Shown here one piece after another: positions 1 through 8,638 of a stretch of 64,000 nt of DNA. Source of the stretch: Demequina sp. NBRC 110055 (GTDB lineage: Bacteria > Actinomycetota > Actinomycetes > Actinomycetales > Demequinaceae); assembly GCF_002090135.1 (NCBI RefSeq), contig NZ_BBRL01000008.1, positions 1 to 64,000 on the forward strand, in the 5' to 3' direction. A program made the position numbers and the translations under genes. Position 1 is the first letter of the stretch. Each line of letters opens with the position of its first letter. The notes beneath the pieces were generated by a model. It had not been told where the DNA came from. It did not search any database and saw only the letters and a program-made list of their open reading frames with translations.

Positions 1-165
1 GCGGCAAGGTTTGTTCGAGACTGAAGGCTTCACGCCGCCACAGTCTCGCCACCATTTCTCGACCGTCTTGAACGGCACGCCGACCTCGACGGCCACATCA
101 CGGACACGACGCCCTGCACCCATCAGCACCAGAGCTTGAACACGAACAGCACGCGGATACGTCAT
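1..165 (-). CDS. IS30-family transposase, N-terminal fragment (runs off window)
   Basis: Reading leftward from an ATG at 165 there are 55 open codons to the window edge. The peptide starts MTYPRAVRVQALVLMGAGRR and continues through RDVAVEVGVPFKTVEKWW, a helix-turn-helix of the kind that begins actinobacterial IS30-type transposases, which cut and join the element's terminal repeats. A GGAGGT ribosome site sits just upstream (near 172-177). Codon choice (GCT, GTT, CGT, CAA) is visibly less GC-biased than in the neighbours, which fits a mobile element. The gene continues outside the window, so completeness cannot be judged. It could also be a stand-alone regulator with the same HTH, but the probable terminal repeat beside it favours an insertion sequence. 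Confidence 0.75.
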   Translation of the reverse strand, partial: MTYPRAVRVQALVLMGAGRRVRDVAVEVGVPFKTVEKWWRDCGGVKPSVSNKPCR

Positions 166-184
166 CCGCCACCTCCGAAAACAG

Positions 185-212
185 AGGTGTTGCACTGGAA
201 ACTAGAACCCAA
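185..212. repeat. Probable terminal repeat of the IS30-like element
   Basis: The stretch GTGTTGCACTGGAAACTAGA lies 20-45 bases before the transposase start and looks like the conserved outer end of actinobacterial IS30 elements. The matching end lies outside the window, so the repeat is inferred. From here to 308 I see no gene, only spacer that probably carries the promoter of the next gene. Confidence 0.4.
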
Positions 213-308
213 GCGCGCGACAAGCCGCAAATGCGGCCATTTGCGCCACAGGGGTCGCGGGCGTTACCGGCTTGTTTCTTCCGCAGATGCGCTACTAACG
301 TGTCAACC

Positions 309-713
309 ATGCCGCATCTGCGTATTAGCGAGGCCGCGAACCTCCTGGGAGTGTCGGACGACACGGTCCGCCGGTGGGTCGACGCCCGCAACGTCGCCAC
401 GGTCAAGGACGCGGCCGGGCGGCTGCTGGTCGACGGCGTCGACGTCGCCCAGTACGCCTCCGAGCGCGCGGTCGGCAACGACGACGACTCCCCCACGGCG
501 CGATCGGCCCGCAACCAGTTCGTCGGCATCGTCACTCGCGTGACGGCGGACGCGGTAATGGCGCAGGTCGAACTGCAATGCGGCCCTCACCGCGTGGTGT
601 CCCTCATGAGCGCGGAGGCCGTGCACGACCTGGGCCTCGAGCCCGGGGTCGTCGCCACCGCCGTGGTCAAGGCCACGACTGTCATCGTTGAACGCTCCCG
701 CGAGCGCGCATGA
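309..713 (+). CDS. HTH-TOBE (Mop) molybdate-binding protein, probable regulator
   Basis: 134 residues. Residues about 3-45 form a MerR/excisionase-type helix-turn-helix (LRISEAANLLGVSDDTVRRW). Residues about 65-132 form a single TOBE/Mop domain (SARNQFVGIVTRV through TAVVKATTVIVE), the fold that binds molybdate oxyanion. Proteins of this layout are small molybdate sensors or storage proteins, a cut-down counterpart of ModE. It opens the mod operon and its stop overlaps the modA start (ATGA), so it probably senses molybdate for the operon. The ATG at 309 is preferred over the in-frame ATG at 231 because homology begins here and the extra N-terminus looks non-coding. Confidence 0.85.
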   Translation: MPHLRISEAANLLGVSDDTVRRWVDARNVATVKDAAGRLLVDGVDVAQYASERAVGNDDDSPTARSARNQFVGIVTRVTADAVMAQVELQCGPHRVVSLMSAEAVHDLGLEPGVVATAVVKATTVIVERSRERA

Positions 714-1522
714 GCCGCGGCGGGACTCGCGCCAGCCACGCCGTCGGCGCGTGCCAACGTGGCCGCATCTGGCTTCTGGGGACCGTCGCCGTCATGAGCC
801 TCGCGGCGTGTGCGAGCGATGCGGACGGCGCGGGCGAGCCCCAGGTCCTCACGGTCCACGCCGCGGCGTCGCTGACCGAGGTGATGGAACAGATCGGGGC
901 CGACTTCGAGGCCGAACACGCGGGCGTCGAGGTGCGACTCAACCTGGGCGGCTCGTCGGGCCTCGCCACCCAGATCGTCGAGGGCGCGCCGGGTGACGTG
1001 TTCGCCTCGGCCGACCTGGCGCAGATGGGGGTGGTCAGCGACGCCGGCCTCGCGCCGGAGCCGCTCGCGTTTGCCGCCAACGCGCTCACCATCGCGGTGG
1101 CGCCAGGCAACCCGCGCGACATCACGGGGCTGCAGGACCTCACCGACCCCACCATCGACCTGGTGGTCTGCGCGCCGCCGGTGCCGTGCGGAGCGGTGTC
1201 CGCGGCGGTCGAAGACGCCGCAGGGGTGACCTTGTCTCCCGTCAGCGAGGAGCTGTCCGTCACCGAGGTGCTCGCCAAGGTCACCTCGGGCCAGGCCGAT
1301 GCCGGGTTGGTCTACGTGACCGACATCGCCCGCTCACACGGCGAGGCCGAGGAGGTGCCCCTGGGCGGTGGCGACGAGGTGGCAATCGCGGCGAGCACTG
1401 AGTATCCCATCGCGACGCTCACGACCGCCGCGGACGCGGTGCTCGCGGACACCTTCGTGGCCCACGTGTTGTCCGAGTCGGGAAGACAACGTCTGGCCGC
1501 GGCCGGGTTCGGGACACCATGA
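710..1522 (+). CDS. modA: Molybdate ABC transporter substrate-binding lipoprotein
   Basis: 270 residues. Captures molybdate (or tungstate) outside the membrane and delivers it to ModBC. An N-terminal hydrophobic segment ends in a lipobox (SLAAC), so it is a lipid-anchored lipoprotein as in other Gram-positive bacteria. The mature part has the family signature [13 protein letters not shown] and later [13 protein letters not shown] and GDVFASAD, typical of ModA. It overlaps the preceding sensor gene and modB by 4 bases each, so the operon is translationally coupled. It supplies molybdenum for the Moco-dependent nitrate reductase encoded downstream. Confidence 0.95.
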   Translation: MSRGGTRASHAVGACQRGRIWLLGTVAVMSLAACASDADGAGEPQVLTVHAAASLTEVMEQIGADFEAEHAGVEVRLNLGGSSGLATQIVEGAPGDVFASADLAQMGVVSDAGLAPEPLAFAANALTIAVAPGNPRDITGLQDLTDPTIDLVVCAPPVPCGAVSAAVEDAAGVTLSPVSEELSVTEVLAKVTSGQADAGLVYVTDIARSHGEAEEVPLGGGDEVAIAASTEYPIATLTTAADAVLADTFVAHVLSESGRQRLAAAGFGTP

Positions 1523-2369
1523 CCGCGCCCGCGCCCGCGGGGACCCGCACGCGCGACGGCGCGGCGAGCGTGCCGCGATGGCTCGTCCTCCCCGCGCTCG
1601 TGGGCGCCGGGCTCATCGTGCTGCCCCTGGTGGGCCTCGCGGCGCGTGTCGAGTGGGGCTCGCTTCCCGCCCTCGTCACGAGCGAGTCTGCCCTGGCCGC
1701 ACTCGCCCTGTCGGCACGCACCGTCGCCGTGTCGACCCTCATCGTCGTGGCGCTCGGGGTTCCCCTCGCCTTGATGCTCGCACGGCTCGATTTTCGCGGC
1801 ATGGTGGTAGTGCGCACGCTCGTCCTCGCACCCCTGGTACTCCCCCCGGTCGTGGGGGGCCTGGGCCTGCTGTACGCGTTCGGCCGTGGCGGGCTGCTGG
1901 GCGACACCTTCACGCTTTTAGGGCTCGATGTCGCGTTCACCACCGCTGCGGTCGTTCTCGCGCAGACCTTCGTCGCCCTGCCCTTCCTCGTGCTCGCGCT
2001 CGAGGGCGCGCTGCGCGCCGACGGCACCCGCTACGAGGCGGTCGCCGCCACGCTCGGGGCCGGCCCGTGGACCACGTTTCGCCGCGTCACCGTGCGCCGG
2101 GTCTGGCCCGCGCTCGTGGCAGGCACCGTGCTCGCGGCCGCTCGCGCCCTGGGCGAGTTTGGCGCCACGCTCACGTTCGCAGGCTCGCTCGAGGGCGTGA
2201 CCCGCACCGTCCCTCTTGAGATTTATCTGCAGCGTGAGATGGACGCCGACGCCGCCGTGGCGCTGTCGCTGCTGCTGATGCTGGTGGCTCTCGTGGTCGT
2301 CGCCGCGGCCTACGGGGGCACCACGCGCGCCGCGCGCGCACGGACGTCGAGCACCTCTAGGGGAACGTC

Positions 2370-2373
<4 letters not shown>
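1519..2373 (+). CDS. modB: Molybdate ABC transporter permease
   Basis: 284 residues, about six membrane segments (first around residues 20-40, last around 250-270). The cytoplasmic EAA loop, which contacts the ATPase, is visible around [19 protein letters not shown]. This is the BPD-type inner membrane channel of the ModABC importer. The start overlaps modA's stop (ATGA) and its stop overlaps the GTG start of modC. Normal length for the family. Confidence 0.95.
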
Positions 2374-3359
<986 letters not shown>

Positions 3360-3370
3360 GTCCGCGGCGA

Positions 3371-3610
3371 TCAGCCCCCGGCGAACGGAGGGAGGACGTC
3401 GACCAGACTGTCACCGGCGACCGCGGCCGCGTCGTCGGCGCGCACGCGGTCCACGACGATCGAGCACTGGCGGAGCACCCGCGCAAAGTCCTCGCCCCAG
3501 CGCGCGGCAAGGTCCTCGCGCAGCTGACCGACCGTGCCGGGAGGCGCCAGCGTGAACTCGTCGACGCCGGCGGCCTCCGCGGCGGCGGCAAACAGCCGGA
3601 CTCGCACCAT
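3371..3610 (-). CDS. moaD: MoaD-like sulfur carrier, small subunit of molybdopterin synthase
   Basis: 79 residues ending in PPFAGG. The terminal Gly-Gly is the residue adenylated by MoeB and then thiocarboxylated to carry sulfur into molybdopterin. The beta-grasp pattern and length fit the family. It is the last gene of the long minus-strand block, and its ATG overlaps the preceding stop by one base (TGATG). The large subunit gene moaE is not in this window and must be elsewhere. The longer open frame upstream is only shadow of the neighbouring gene. Confidence 0.88.
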   Translation of the reverse strand: MVRVRLFAAAAEAAGVDEFTLAPPGTVGQLREDLAARWGEDFARVLRQCSIVVDRVRADDAAAVAGDSLVDVLPPFAGG

Positions 3611-3897
3611 CAGCCGGGCATCTCCTCGGTCCACGACGTCGCGAGCTGCGTCGCGACGGCAGTCGCGTTCTCGAAGGCCTCCTGCGCGGCGCCCTCGTCG
3701 AAGCCGTCCTCGCCGATGGCCGCCTGACCGACGGCGTACCCCACCAGGAAGGTCGTGAGGGGCGCGCTGGGACGGGCGACCGCGTGAGCCGCGTCCCGCG
3801 CGACGTCCAGAAGAGCCTGCACATCCACCACCGCGGTGTCGATGCCCAACTCCCCCGCGAGCGCCTCGACCCACACGTCCAGCTGCGTATCCGTCAT
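3610..3897 (-). CDS. DUF6457-like protein of the Moco cluster
   Basis: 95 residues, acidic and helical, with the pattern LDVWVEALAGELGID at the start and VARPSAPLTTFLVGYAVGQA in the middle. It matches what I recall of the DUF6457 family, which in actinobacteria sits next to, or is fused to, MobA. Its biochemical role is not known to me; a partner in guanylation or insertion of the molybdenum cofactor is inferred from position only. It overlaps mobA by 4 bases (ATGA) and moaD by 1, so it is tightly coupled to both. Confidence 0.7.
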   Translation of the reverse strand: MTDTQLDVWVEALAGELGIDTAVVDVQALLDVARDAAHAVARPSAPLTTFLVGYAVGQAAIGEDGFDEGAAQEAFENATAVATQLATSWTEEMPG

Positions 3898-4484
3898 GAC
3901 ATGTCCTCTCCCAGACTCCTCACATCGTCCCAGGTGTCGGCGTCCCGCGCGGCCCGAACCACGGGCACGTCCCCCATCTCCAACCGATGTGTCAGGTGGC
4001 GCATCGACGCGCCCACGGGCGTCTCCAGCGCGCTCAACGCCCGCTCGAGCGACTCGCGCCGGTACAACGCGAGGAGCGGTTGCGTGCGCCCGCCCTCGTC
4101 GACGGCCCACACGCCGTCGCCGGACGGACCGACCCTCACACTCGACTCGACGAGATCGTCCACGGCCTCGGCGGCGAACGGCATGTCGCACGCGAGCACC
4201 AACACCCACGGCGACGCGGGCCCCGGCAGCGCGGTCAGCCCGGCTGCGATCGCGGCCACGGGCCCCGACAAGGGCGGCTCCTCGCGCGTGCTCAGCATGT
4301 CCTGTGGCAGACCATGGGACGGTCCGACCACGATCGTCACCCGCGCGCGGCTCGCCGCGTCGACCGCACGGTCGAGCAAGGGCGCTCCACCCACCTCGAC
4401 CGCGCCCTTGTCGACGCCACCCAAGCGAGATCCGCGACCGCCGGCCAGGACGATGGCGTCATAGGCGAGGCCAGCCGCACTCAC
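3894..4484 (-). CDS. mobA: Molybdenum cofactor guanylyltransferase
   Basis: 196 residues. Attaches GMP to molybdopterin, giving the bis-MGD form used by nitrate reductases. The N-terminal nucleotide-binding loop IVLAGGRGSRLGGVDKG (about residues 9-25) carries the glycine-rich turn and lysine of the family; WVLVLACDMPF contains the metal-binding aspartate. The GTG at 4484 is chosen because it overlaps the moaC stop (GTGA) and homology starts there. A match between cofactor type and the bis-MGD nitrate reductase encoded upstream supports the assignment. Confidence 0.92.
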   Translation of the reverse strand: MSAAGLAYDAIVLAGGRGSRLGGVDKGAVEVGGAPLLDRAVDAASRARVTIVVGPSHGLPQDMLSTREEPPLSGPVAAIAAGLTALPGPASPWVLVLACDMPFAAEAVDDLVESSVRVGPSGDGVWAVDEGGRTQPLLALYRRESLERALSALETPVGASMRHLTHRLEMGDVPVVRAARDADTWDDVRSLGEDMS

Positions 4485-4951
4485 GGCCGCTCCCAATCCC
4501 CCGACTTGCCGCCACGCTTGGACAGGAGCCGCACCTCGCGGATCGAGGTGGCCTTGTCCAGGCCCTTGACCATGTCGACGACGTTGAGGGCCGCGACCGA
4601 GGCGGCGGTGAGCGCCTCCATCTCGACACCTGTACGGTCCGCCGTGCGGCACGTCACCGCGATCCGCACTCCCGCGTCCTCCACCGCGGCGTCCACGGCG
4701 ACCCCGTGCACCCCGATGACGTGCGCCAAGGGCAAGAGCTCGGGCGTGCGCTTGGCCGCCGCGATCCCCGCGATGCGCGCCACCGCAAGGACGTCCCCCT
4801 TGGGCACCGCACCGTCGCGTAGCGCGGCCACCACGGGCGCGGAGCACGCCACGAACGCCTCCGCGGTCGCCTCCCGCACCGTGGGCTGCTTGGCGGTGAC
4901 GTCGACCATGCGCGCGTGGCCTGCGTCATCGAGATGGGTGAAGTCGCTCAC
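4481..4951 (-). CDS. moaC: Cyclic pyranopterin monophosphate synthase
   Basis: 156 residues. Second half-step of Moco synthesis, forming cyclic pyranopterin monophosphate after MoaA. Family landmarks are the N-terminal ARMVDVTAKQPT, the block LLPLAHVIG (usually LCHPL or similar; the histidine is retained) and TGVEMEALTAASVAALNVVDM. The GTG start overlaps the moeA stop (GTGA). MoaA itself is not in the window. Confidence 0.95.
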   Translation of the reverse strand: MSDFTHLDDAGHARMVDVTAKQPTVREATAEAFVACSAPVVAALRDGAVPKGDVLAVARIAGIAAAKRTPELLPLAHVIGVHGVAVDAAVEDAGVRIAVTCRTADRTGVEMEALTAASVAALNVVDMVKGLDKATSIREVRLLSKRGGKSGDWERP

Positions 4952-6135
4952 GCGAGAATCTCCAGGTGGCTCATCATGAAGCCCACGGTATCGCCGGGCA
5001 GGACCTCGTCGACGTCGGCCGGGACGACCGCGAGCACGCGCCCCTTGGCGAGCGACGCGACCAGGTGCGACTGCGACCCGCGGACGGTCGCGGGGCGCAC
5101 GGTCCCGTTGGGGTCGACCACGGCGGGCACGAACTGCGTCCGCCCATGCGGGCTATGCCACCCCACGGACGCGACCGCGCTCGTCATGATCGGCTCGGGC
5201 GCCTGCAGCATCGCCCGCAGCATCGCGCCCACGACGACCTGGAACGTCACCGCCACCGAGACGGGGTTGCCCGGCAGGCACGCGATCGGGATGCCGCGAT
5301 AGACGCCGAGACCCTGGGGCTTACCCGGCTGCATCGCGACCGCATGAAAGGTGACGCCGCGGTCGCTCAGGGCGGCCTTCACCGGGTCGTAGGCGCCCAC
5401 CGACGCGCCGCCGGCGGTCACAATGAGGTCGGCCTCGACTCCGTCGAGGGACGCGAGCACCGACTCGGGGGTGTCGCCCGCACGGGGCAGGACCACCGGC
5501 ACTCCCCCGACGCCCAGCACCATGGCGGCGAGCAGGGTGGAGTTCGAGTCGACGATCTGTCCGGGACCCGGCACGGTGCCGGGGTCCACGAGCTCGTCGC
5601 CCGTGGTGAGCACCGCGATGCGCGGCGCACGGCGGACGTCGACGGTGGCGACGCCCGCGGACGCGGCCCCCGACAGCTGCCACGACCCCAGCTGCACCCC
5701 CGCCGCCACCACCACGTCGCCCGCGGTGACGTCCTCGCCGCGACGCCGGATGTGTGCGCCTGGCATCGGCGCGACATCGATGCGCACGGTCTCGAGTGCC
5801 CCGTCCGTCTGCTCGACCGGCACGATAGCGTCGGCGCCGGCGGGCACGGGCGCGCCCGTCATGATGCGTGCGGCGGTGCCCACGGCCAGCGGCGCGGGCA
5901 GGCCCGAACCGGCCGGGATGTCCGCGGCGACGGGCAGGACCGAGCCGGCCACGGCATCGGCCACCCTGACGGCGTAGCCGTCCATCGCCGAGTTGTCGAA
6001 CGAGGGTCCGTCGAGCGTCGCGATCACGTCGCGCGCGAGCACACGGTTCATGCCCTGAAGGAGCGGGACCGTCTCGACGGCAAGGGGCGTCACCAGCGCG
6101 ACGGCCTCGGCCAGGTGCTCGCTGAGCAGGCGCAT
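4948..6135 (-). CDS. moeA: Molybdopterin molybdenumtransferase
   Basis: 395 residues. Inserts molybdenum into adenylated molybdopterin. Characteristic blocks are FDNSAMDGYAVR (about residues 46-57), RIMTGAPVPAGADAIVPVEQ and the GGASVGAYDPVK loop of the MogA-like domain, followed by GKPQGLGVYRGIPIACLPGNPVS. The ATG at 6135 has a good GGGAGGTGAC ribosome site that lies inside the end of the moeB gene, only one base separating the moeB stop from this start. A longer in-frame extension upstream is not needed by homology. Confidence 0.95.
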   Translation of the reverse strand: MRLLSEHLAEAVALVTPLAVETVPLLQGMNRVLARDVIATLDGPSFDNSAMDGYAVRVADAVAGSVLPVAADIPAGSGLPAPLAVGTAARIMTGAPVPAGADAIVPVEQTDGALETVRIDVAPMPGAHIRRRGEDVTAGDVVVAAGVQLGSWQLSGAASAGVATVDVRRAPRIAVLTTGDELVDPGTVPGPGQIVDSNSTLLAAMVLGVGGVPVVLPRAGDTPESVLASLDGVEADLIVTAGGASVGAYDPVKAALSDRGVTFHAVAMQPGKPQGLGVYRGIPIACLPGNPVSVAVTFQVVVGAMLRAMLQAPEPIMTSAVASVGWHSPHGRTQFVPAVVDPNGTVRPATVRGSQSHLVASLAKGRVLAVVPADVDEVLPGDTVGFMMSHLEILA

Positions 6136-6136
6136 G

Positions 6137-6856
6137 TCACCTCCCACTGTCGTGGGGCGCGAGCGCCACGTCGCGCCACCGTCCGGTCCTGCCATCGACG
6201 ATAGCGAGGGTGCCGGCGAGGGTGCCAGGCAGCCCCGCGGCGAGTCGCGCCGCCTCGCTCGCCATCGCGGTGCCCACCTGCCCGCACAGCGGCCCCCACA
6301 CCGCTCCACCGTCGCACGTGTCGAGGTCGACCGCATCGGGACCAGGAAAGACGTCGTCGAGCCGGTGAGCGGCGTCGAACACGGTGACCTGCCCGTGCCA
6401 GCCCAATACCGCGCCCCACGCGACCGGAAGACCCAGGGCGTGCGCGGCGTCCTCGATGACGCGGCGCACCGGCATCGTGTCCGTCGCGTCCACGACCACG
6501 TCGTGGCCATGAAGGAGGGCCGATGCCGTGGCTGAGTCGATCCTGTCCTCGACCGCGGTCACGGTACAGCCCGGAGCGAGGCGTGCCAGCGCATCGCGCG
6601 CGGCCTCGACCTTGAGACGCCCAATGTCATCCGGGCCGAATAAGATCTGGCGGTGCAGGTTCGTCACGGACACGTGATCGGCATCGATCAGCGTGAGCCG
6701 GCCGATGCCCGCCGCGGCCAGGTACTGCGCGACGGGGCACCCCAGTCCCCCGACACCAACAACGACGGCACTGGCCCCGGAAAGCGTGCGCTGCCCGTCG
6801 TCACCGAAGCCGCTAAGGCCCCGCTGACGCGTGAAGGGATCAGGTGTCGAGGACAT
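6137..6856 (-). CDS. moeB: MoeB/ThiF-family adenylyltransferase
   Basis: 239 residues. Expected to adenylate the Gly-Gly end of MoaD. The ATP-binding loop GVGGLGCPVAQYLAAAG and the DADHVSVTNLHRQILF block are clear. Odd point: MoeB proteins usually hold a zinc with two CxxC-type pairs; here the first pair (normally CYRC-like) is missing and only single cysteines (DTCDGG, GPLCGQ) remain, so the zinc site is probably lost. The chosen ATG at 6856 lies 17 bases inside the preceding gene; a longer open frame upstream is just that gene's shadow. Confidence 0.85.
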   Translation of the reverse strand: MSSTPDPFTRQRGLSGFGDDGQRTLSGASAVVVGVGGLGCPVAQYLAAAGIGRLTLIDADHVSVTNLHRQILFGPDDIGRLKVEAARDALARLAPGCTVTAVEDRIDSATASALLHGHDVVVDATDTMPVRRVIEDAAHALGLPVAWGAVLGWHGQVTVFDAAHRLDDVFPGPDAVDLDTCDGGAVWGPLCGQVGTAMASEAARLAAGLPGTLAGTLAIVDGRTGRWRDVALAPHDSGR

Positions 6857-7529
6857 CGGCAAAGCGGTCGGCGATGATTTCGAGCAGCATGGGGTGCGGC
6901 GCGAGGGGTCCGGTGACGTAGTCCGCTCCGGCCTCCTCGAGGCGACGCTGGAACAGCCCGGGTGCGAGGAGGTACGAAGCGACGGCCACCACCCCATCCT
7001 CGCCGTTGACGCGTGCCTCCGCTACAGCATCGGCCACCGACGGCTTGGGGCCCGCGGCGAAGCCCACCCGCACCGGACCGCCCCAGCGCTCCCGGAGCAG
7101 CTCCGCGGCGGCGGCCGTGTCGGCCTGGCTGCGAGGATCGGACGAGCCCGCGGCGGCCAAGACGACGGTCGCGTCCTCGGGCACTCCCTGCTCCTCGAGG
7201 CGCTGGTGGACGATGTCGAGCAGGCGCCCATCCGGGCCCAGCGCGTGCGCCGCGAGCACATCGGGGCGCTCCTCCACGGCGTCCGCAATGTCCACGTACA
7301 CGTGATAGCCGCCCGCGAGCAGCAGCGGCACCACGACCGCGCTCACCCCGTCGCCCGCCTCGATGGCACCCACCACGTCGGGCAGCTCGGGGCCGTGCAC
7401 GTCGACGTAGGCCTCGCGCACGTCCAGTCCGGTCGCCTCGCGCAACTGGTCGATGACGGTCGCGATGGTCGCGCGGCCTTCCTCGGAGCGGGTGCCGTGC
7501 GCGCAGGCGATGAGGATCGGGGAGGTCAT
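6840..7529 (-). CDS. Sirohydrochlorin chelatase (CbiX/SirB family)
   Basis: 229 residues, two repeats of the CbiX fold. Inserts Fe(II) into sirohydrochlorin to finish siroheme, the prosthetic group of NirB. The first metal-binding histidine is in CAHGTRS (about residue 10) and the second in GGYHVYVD (about residue 75). It overlaps the HemD-like gene (ATGA) and the moeB start. A cobalt chelatase for cobalamin has the same fold, but its position between siroheme synthase and nitrite reductase genes favours iron. Confidence 0.9.
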   Translation of the reverse strand: MTSPILIACAHGTRSEEGRATIATVIDQLREATGLDVREAYVDVHGPELPDVVGAIEAGDGVSAVVVPLLLAGGYHVYVDIADAVEERPDVLAAHALGPDGRLLDIVHQRLEEQGVPEDATVVLAAAGSSDPRSQADTAAAAELLRERWGGPVRVGFAAGPKPSVADAVAEARVNGEDGVVAVASYLLAPGLFQRRLEEAGADYVTGPLAPHPMLLEIIADRFADVLDT

Positions 7530-8638
7530 GCGGTCACCGCCAGGGCGTAGCCGCGCTTGACGACCGTACGCACCAGGGCGCGGGACCCGGCATTTTCGCG
7601 CAGTCGATTGATCGCGGCCTCGACCGCGTGAGGCCCGGCCTGTGCGCCCGGGAGCAGGTCACCCAACTGATCGCGGGTGAGGACGTTGCCGCGTGCGGCG
7701 GCGAGCGCCTTGAGGATCTCGAGGCCCGTCGGCGTCAGCGGCAGCACGCGACCGTCGAGGATCGCGGCGGTCGCGCGGATGACGAGCGGGCCGTCGGGGG
7801 TCTGGAGTGCTGCGGTGTTCTCGCTGTAGTGCTTGACGAGCTCGCGCACGAGGGCACCCAGCCGCCAGCGGTCGGGCCAGTGGGCGGTGAGGCCCGCTTC
7901 CGTCAACGGCGCCGCCGTGATGGGTCCCACGCACGCGAGCACCAGCTCACCCGTCGCGGACTTCGCGGCGATGCGGTCCAAGACGCCCGCCTCGCGCACC
8001 CCGTCGAGCCAGGCGGAGGCGCCGGGAGCAGACGTAAACAGGACCGCGTCGGCGCAACCGTCCGCGGCCGCGACGATCATGTCGTGGTGAGGCACGGGGT
8101 CCAGCGGCGGGCCCCAGCCATAGACCACGAGGCTCTGCACCCGTGCGCCGGCGTTCGTGAACGCCTCGTCGAGCCCGTCCGAGCCGTTGCCGTGGTGCTG
8201 GACGGCGATGGTGAGCCCGGCGACGCCCTCGGCGAGCAGGTAGTCGCGCAGCTCCGCGGCCGTCTCCGACTCGGCCACCCAGTCCGCCTCGAGGCCGTTT
8301 TGCTGGATGGCCCCGCGCGCCTTGGGTCCGCGCGCGATGATGCGCGCGCCACGCATCGCCTCCAGCAGATCCTCGGCGAGCCCGGCGGCATCGGCCGCCT
8401 CGACCCAGCCGCGAAAGCCGATGCCTGTGGTCGCGACCACCACATCCGGCGGGTCGGCGATCACGGCCTGCGTGTCGGCGAGCAGTTGCGCGTCATCCAG
8501 GTGAGGGATGGTGCTGAGCGCCGCGGCATGGCGCACCGTGGCGCCGCGCCTTTCCAGGGCTGACGCGAGTTCGCGCTTGCGCCGATCGGCGGTGATGACC
8601 ATCACGCATCCGGTCAGCGGCTCCCCCGCGTCGGTCAT
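7526..8638 (-). CDS. HemD-like uroporphyrinogen-III synthase fused to winged-helix domain
   Basis: 370 residues. Residues about 10-255 resemble uroporphyrinogen-III synthase (GCVMVITADRRKRELASAL, then VVVATTGIGFRGW, VLFTSAPGASAWLDG). Residues about 275-370 form an OmpR-type winged helix (LPLTPTGLEILKALAA, RDQLGDLLPG, VRTVVKRGYALAV). The same fusion is known in mycobacteria next to nitrite reductase and is thought to be a regulator of nitrogen assimilation. A canonical hemD is present separately at 23550-24380, which supports a regulatory rather than biosynthetic role. Directly abuts the cysG stop (TGAATG). Confidence 0.88.
   Translation of the reverse strand: MTDAGEPLTGCVMVITADRRKRELASALERRGATVRHAAALSTIPHLDDAQLLADTQAVIADPPDVVVATTGIGFRGWVEAADAAGLAEDLLEAMRGARIIARGPKARGAIQQNGLEADWVAESETAAELRDYLLAEGVAGLTIAVQHHGNGSDGLDEAFTNAGARVQSLVVYGWGPPLDPVPHHDMIVAAADGCADAVLFTSAPGASAWLDGVREAGVLDRIAAKSATGELVLACVGPITAAPLTEAGLTAHWPDRWRLGALVRELVKHYSENTAALQTPDGPLVIRATAAILDGRVLPLTPTGLEILKALAAARGNVLTRDQLGDLLPGAQAGPHAVEAAINRLRENAGSRALVRTVVKRGYALAVTA

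Noticed and set aside
98-535. 145-codon minus-strand frame overlapping the HTH-TOBE gene
   Set aside because: Ser/Thr/Arg-rich, no motifs; the plus-strand HTH-TOBE protein explains the region.
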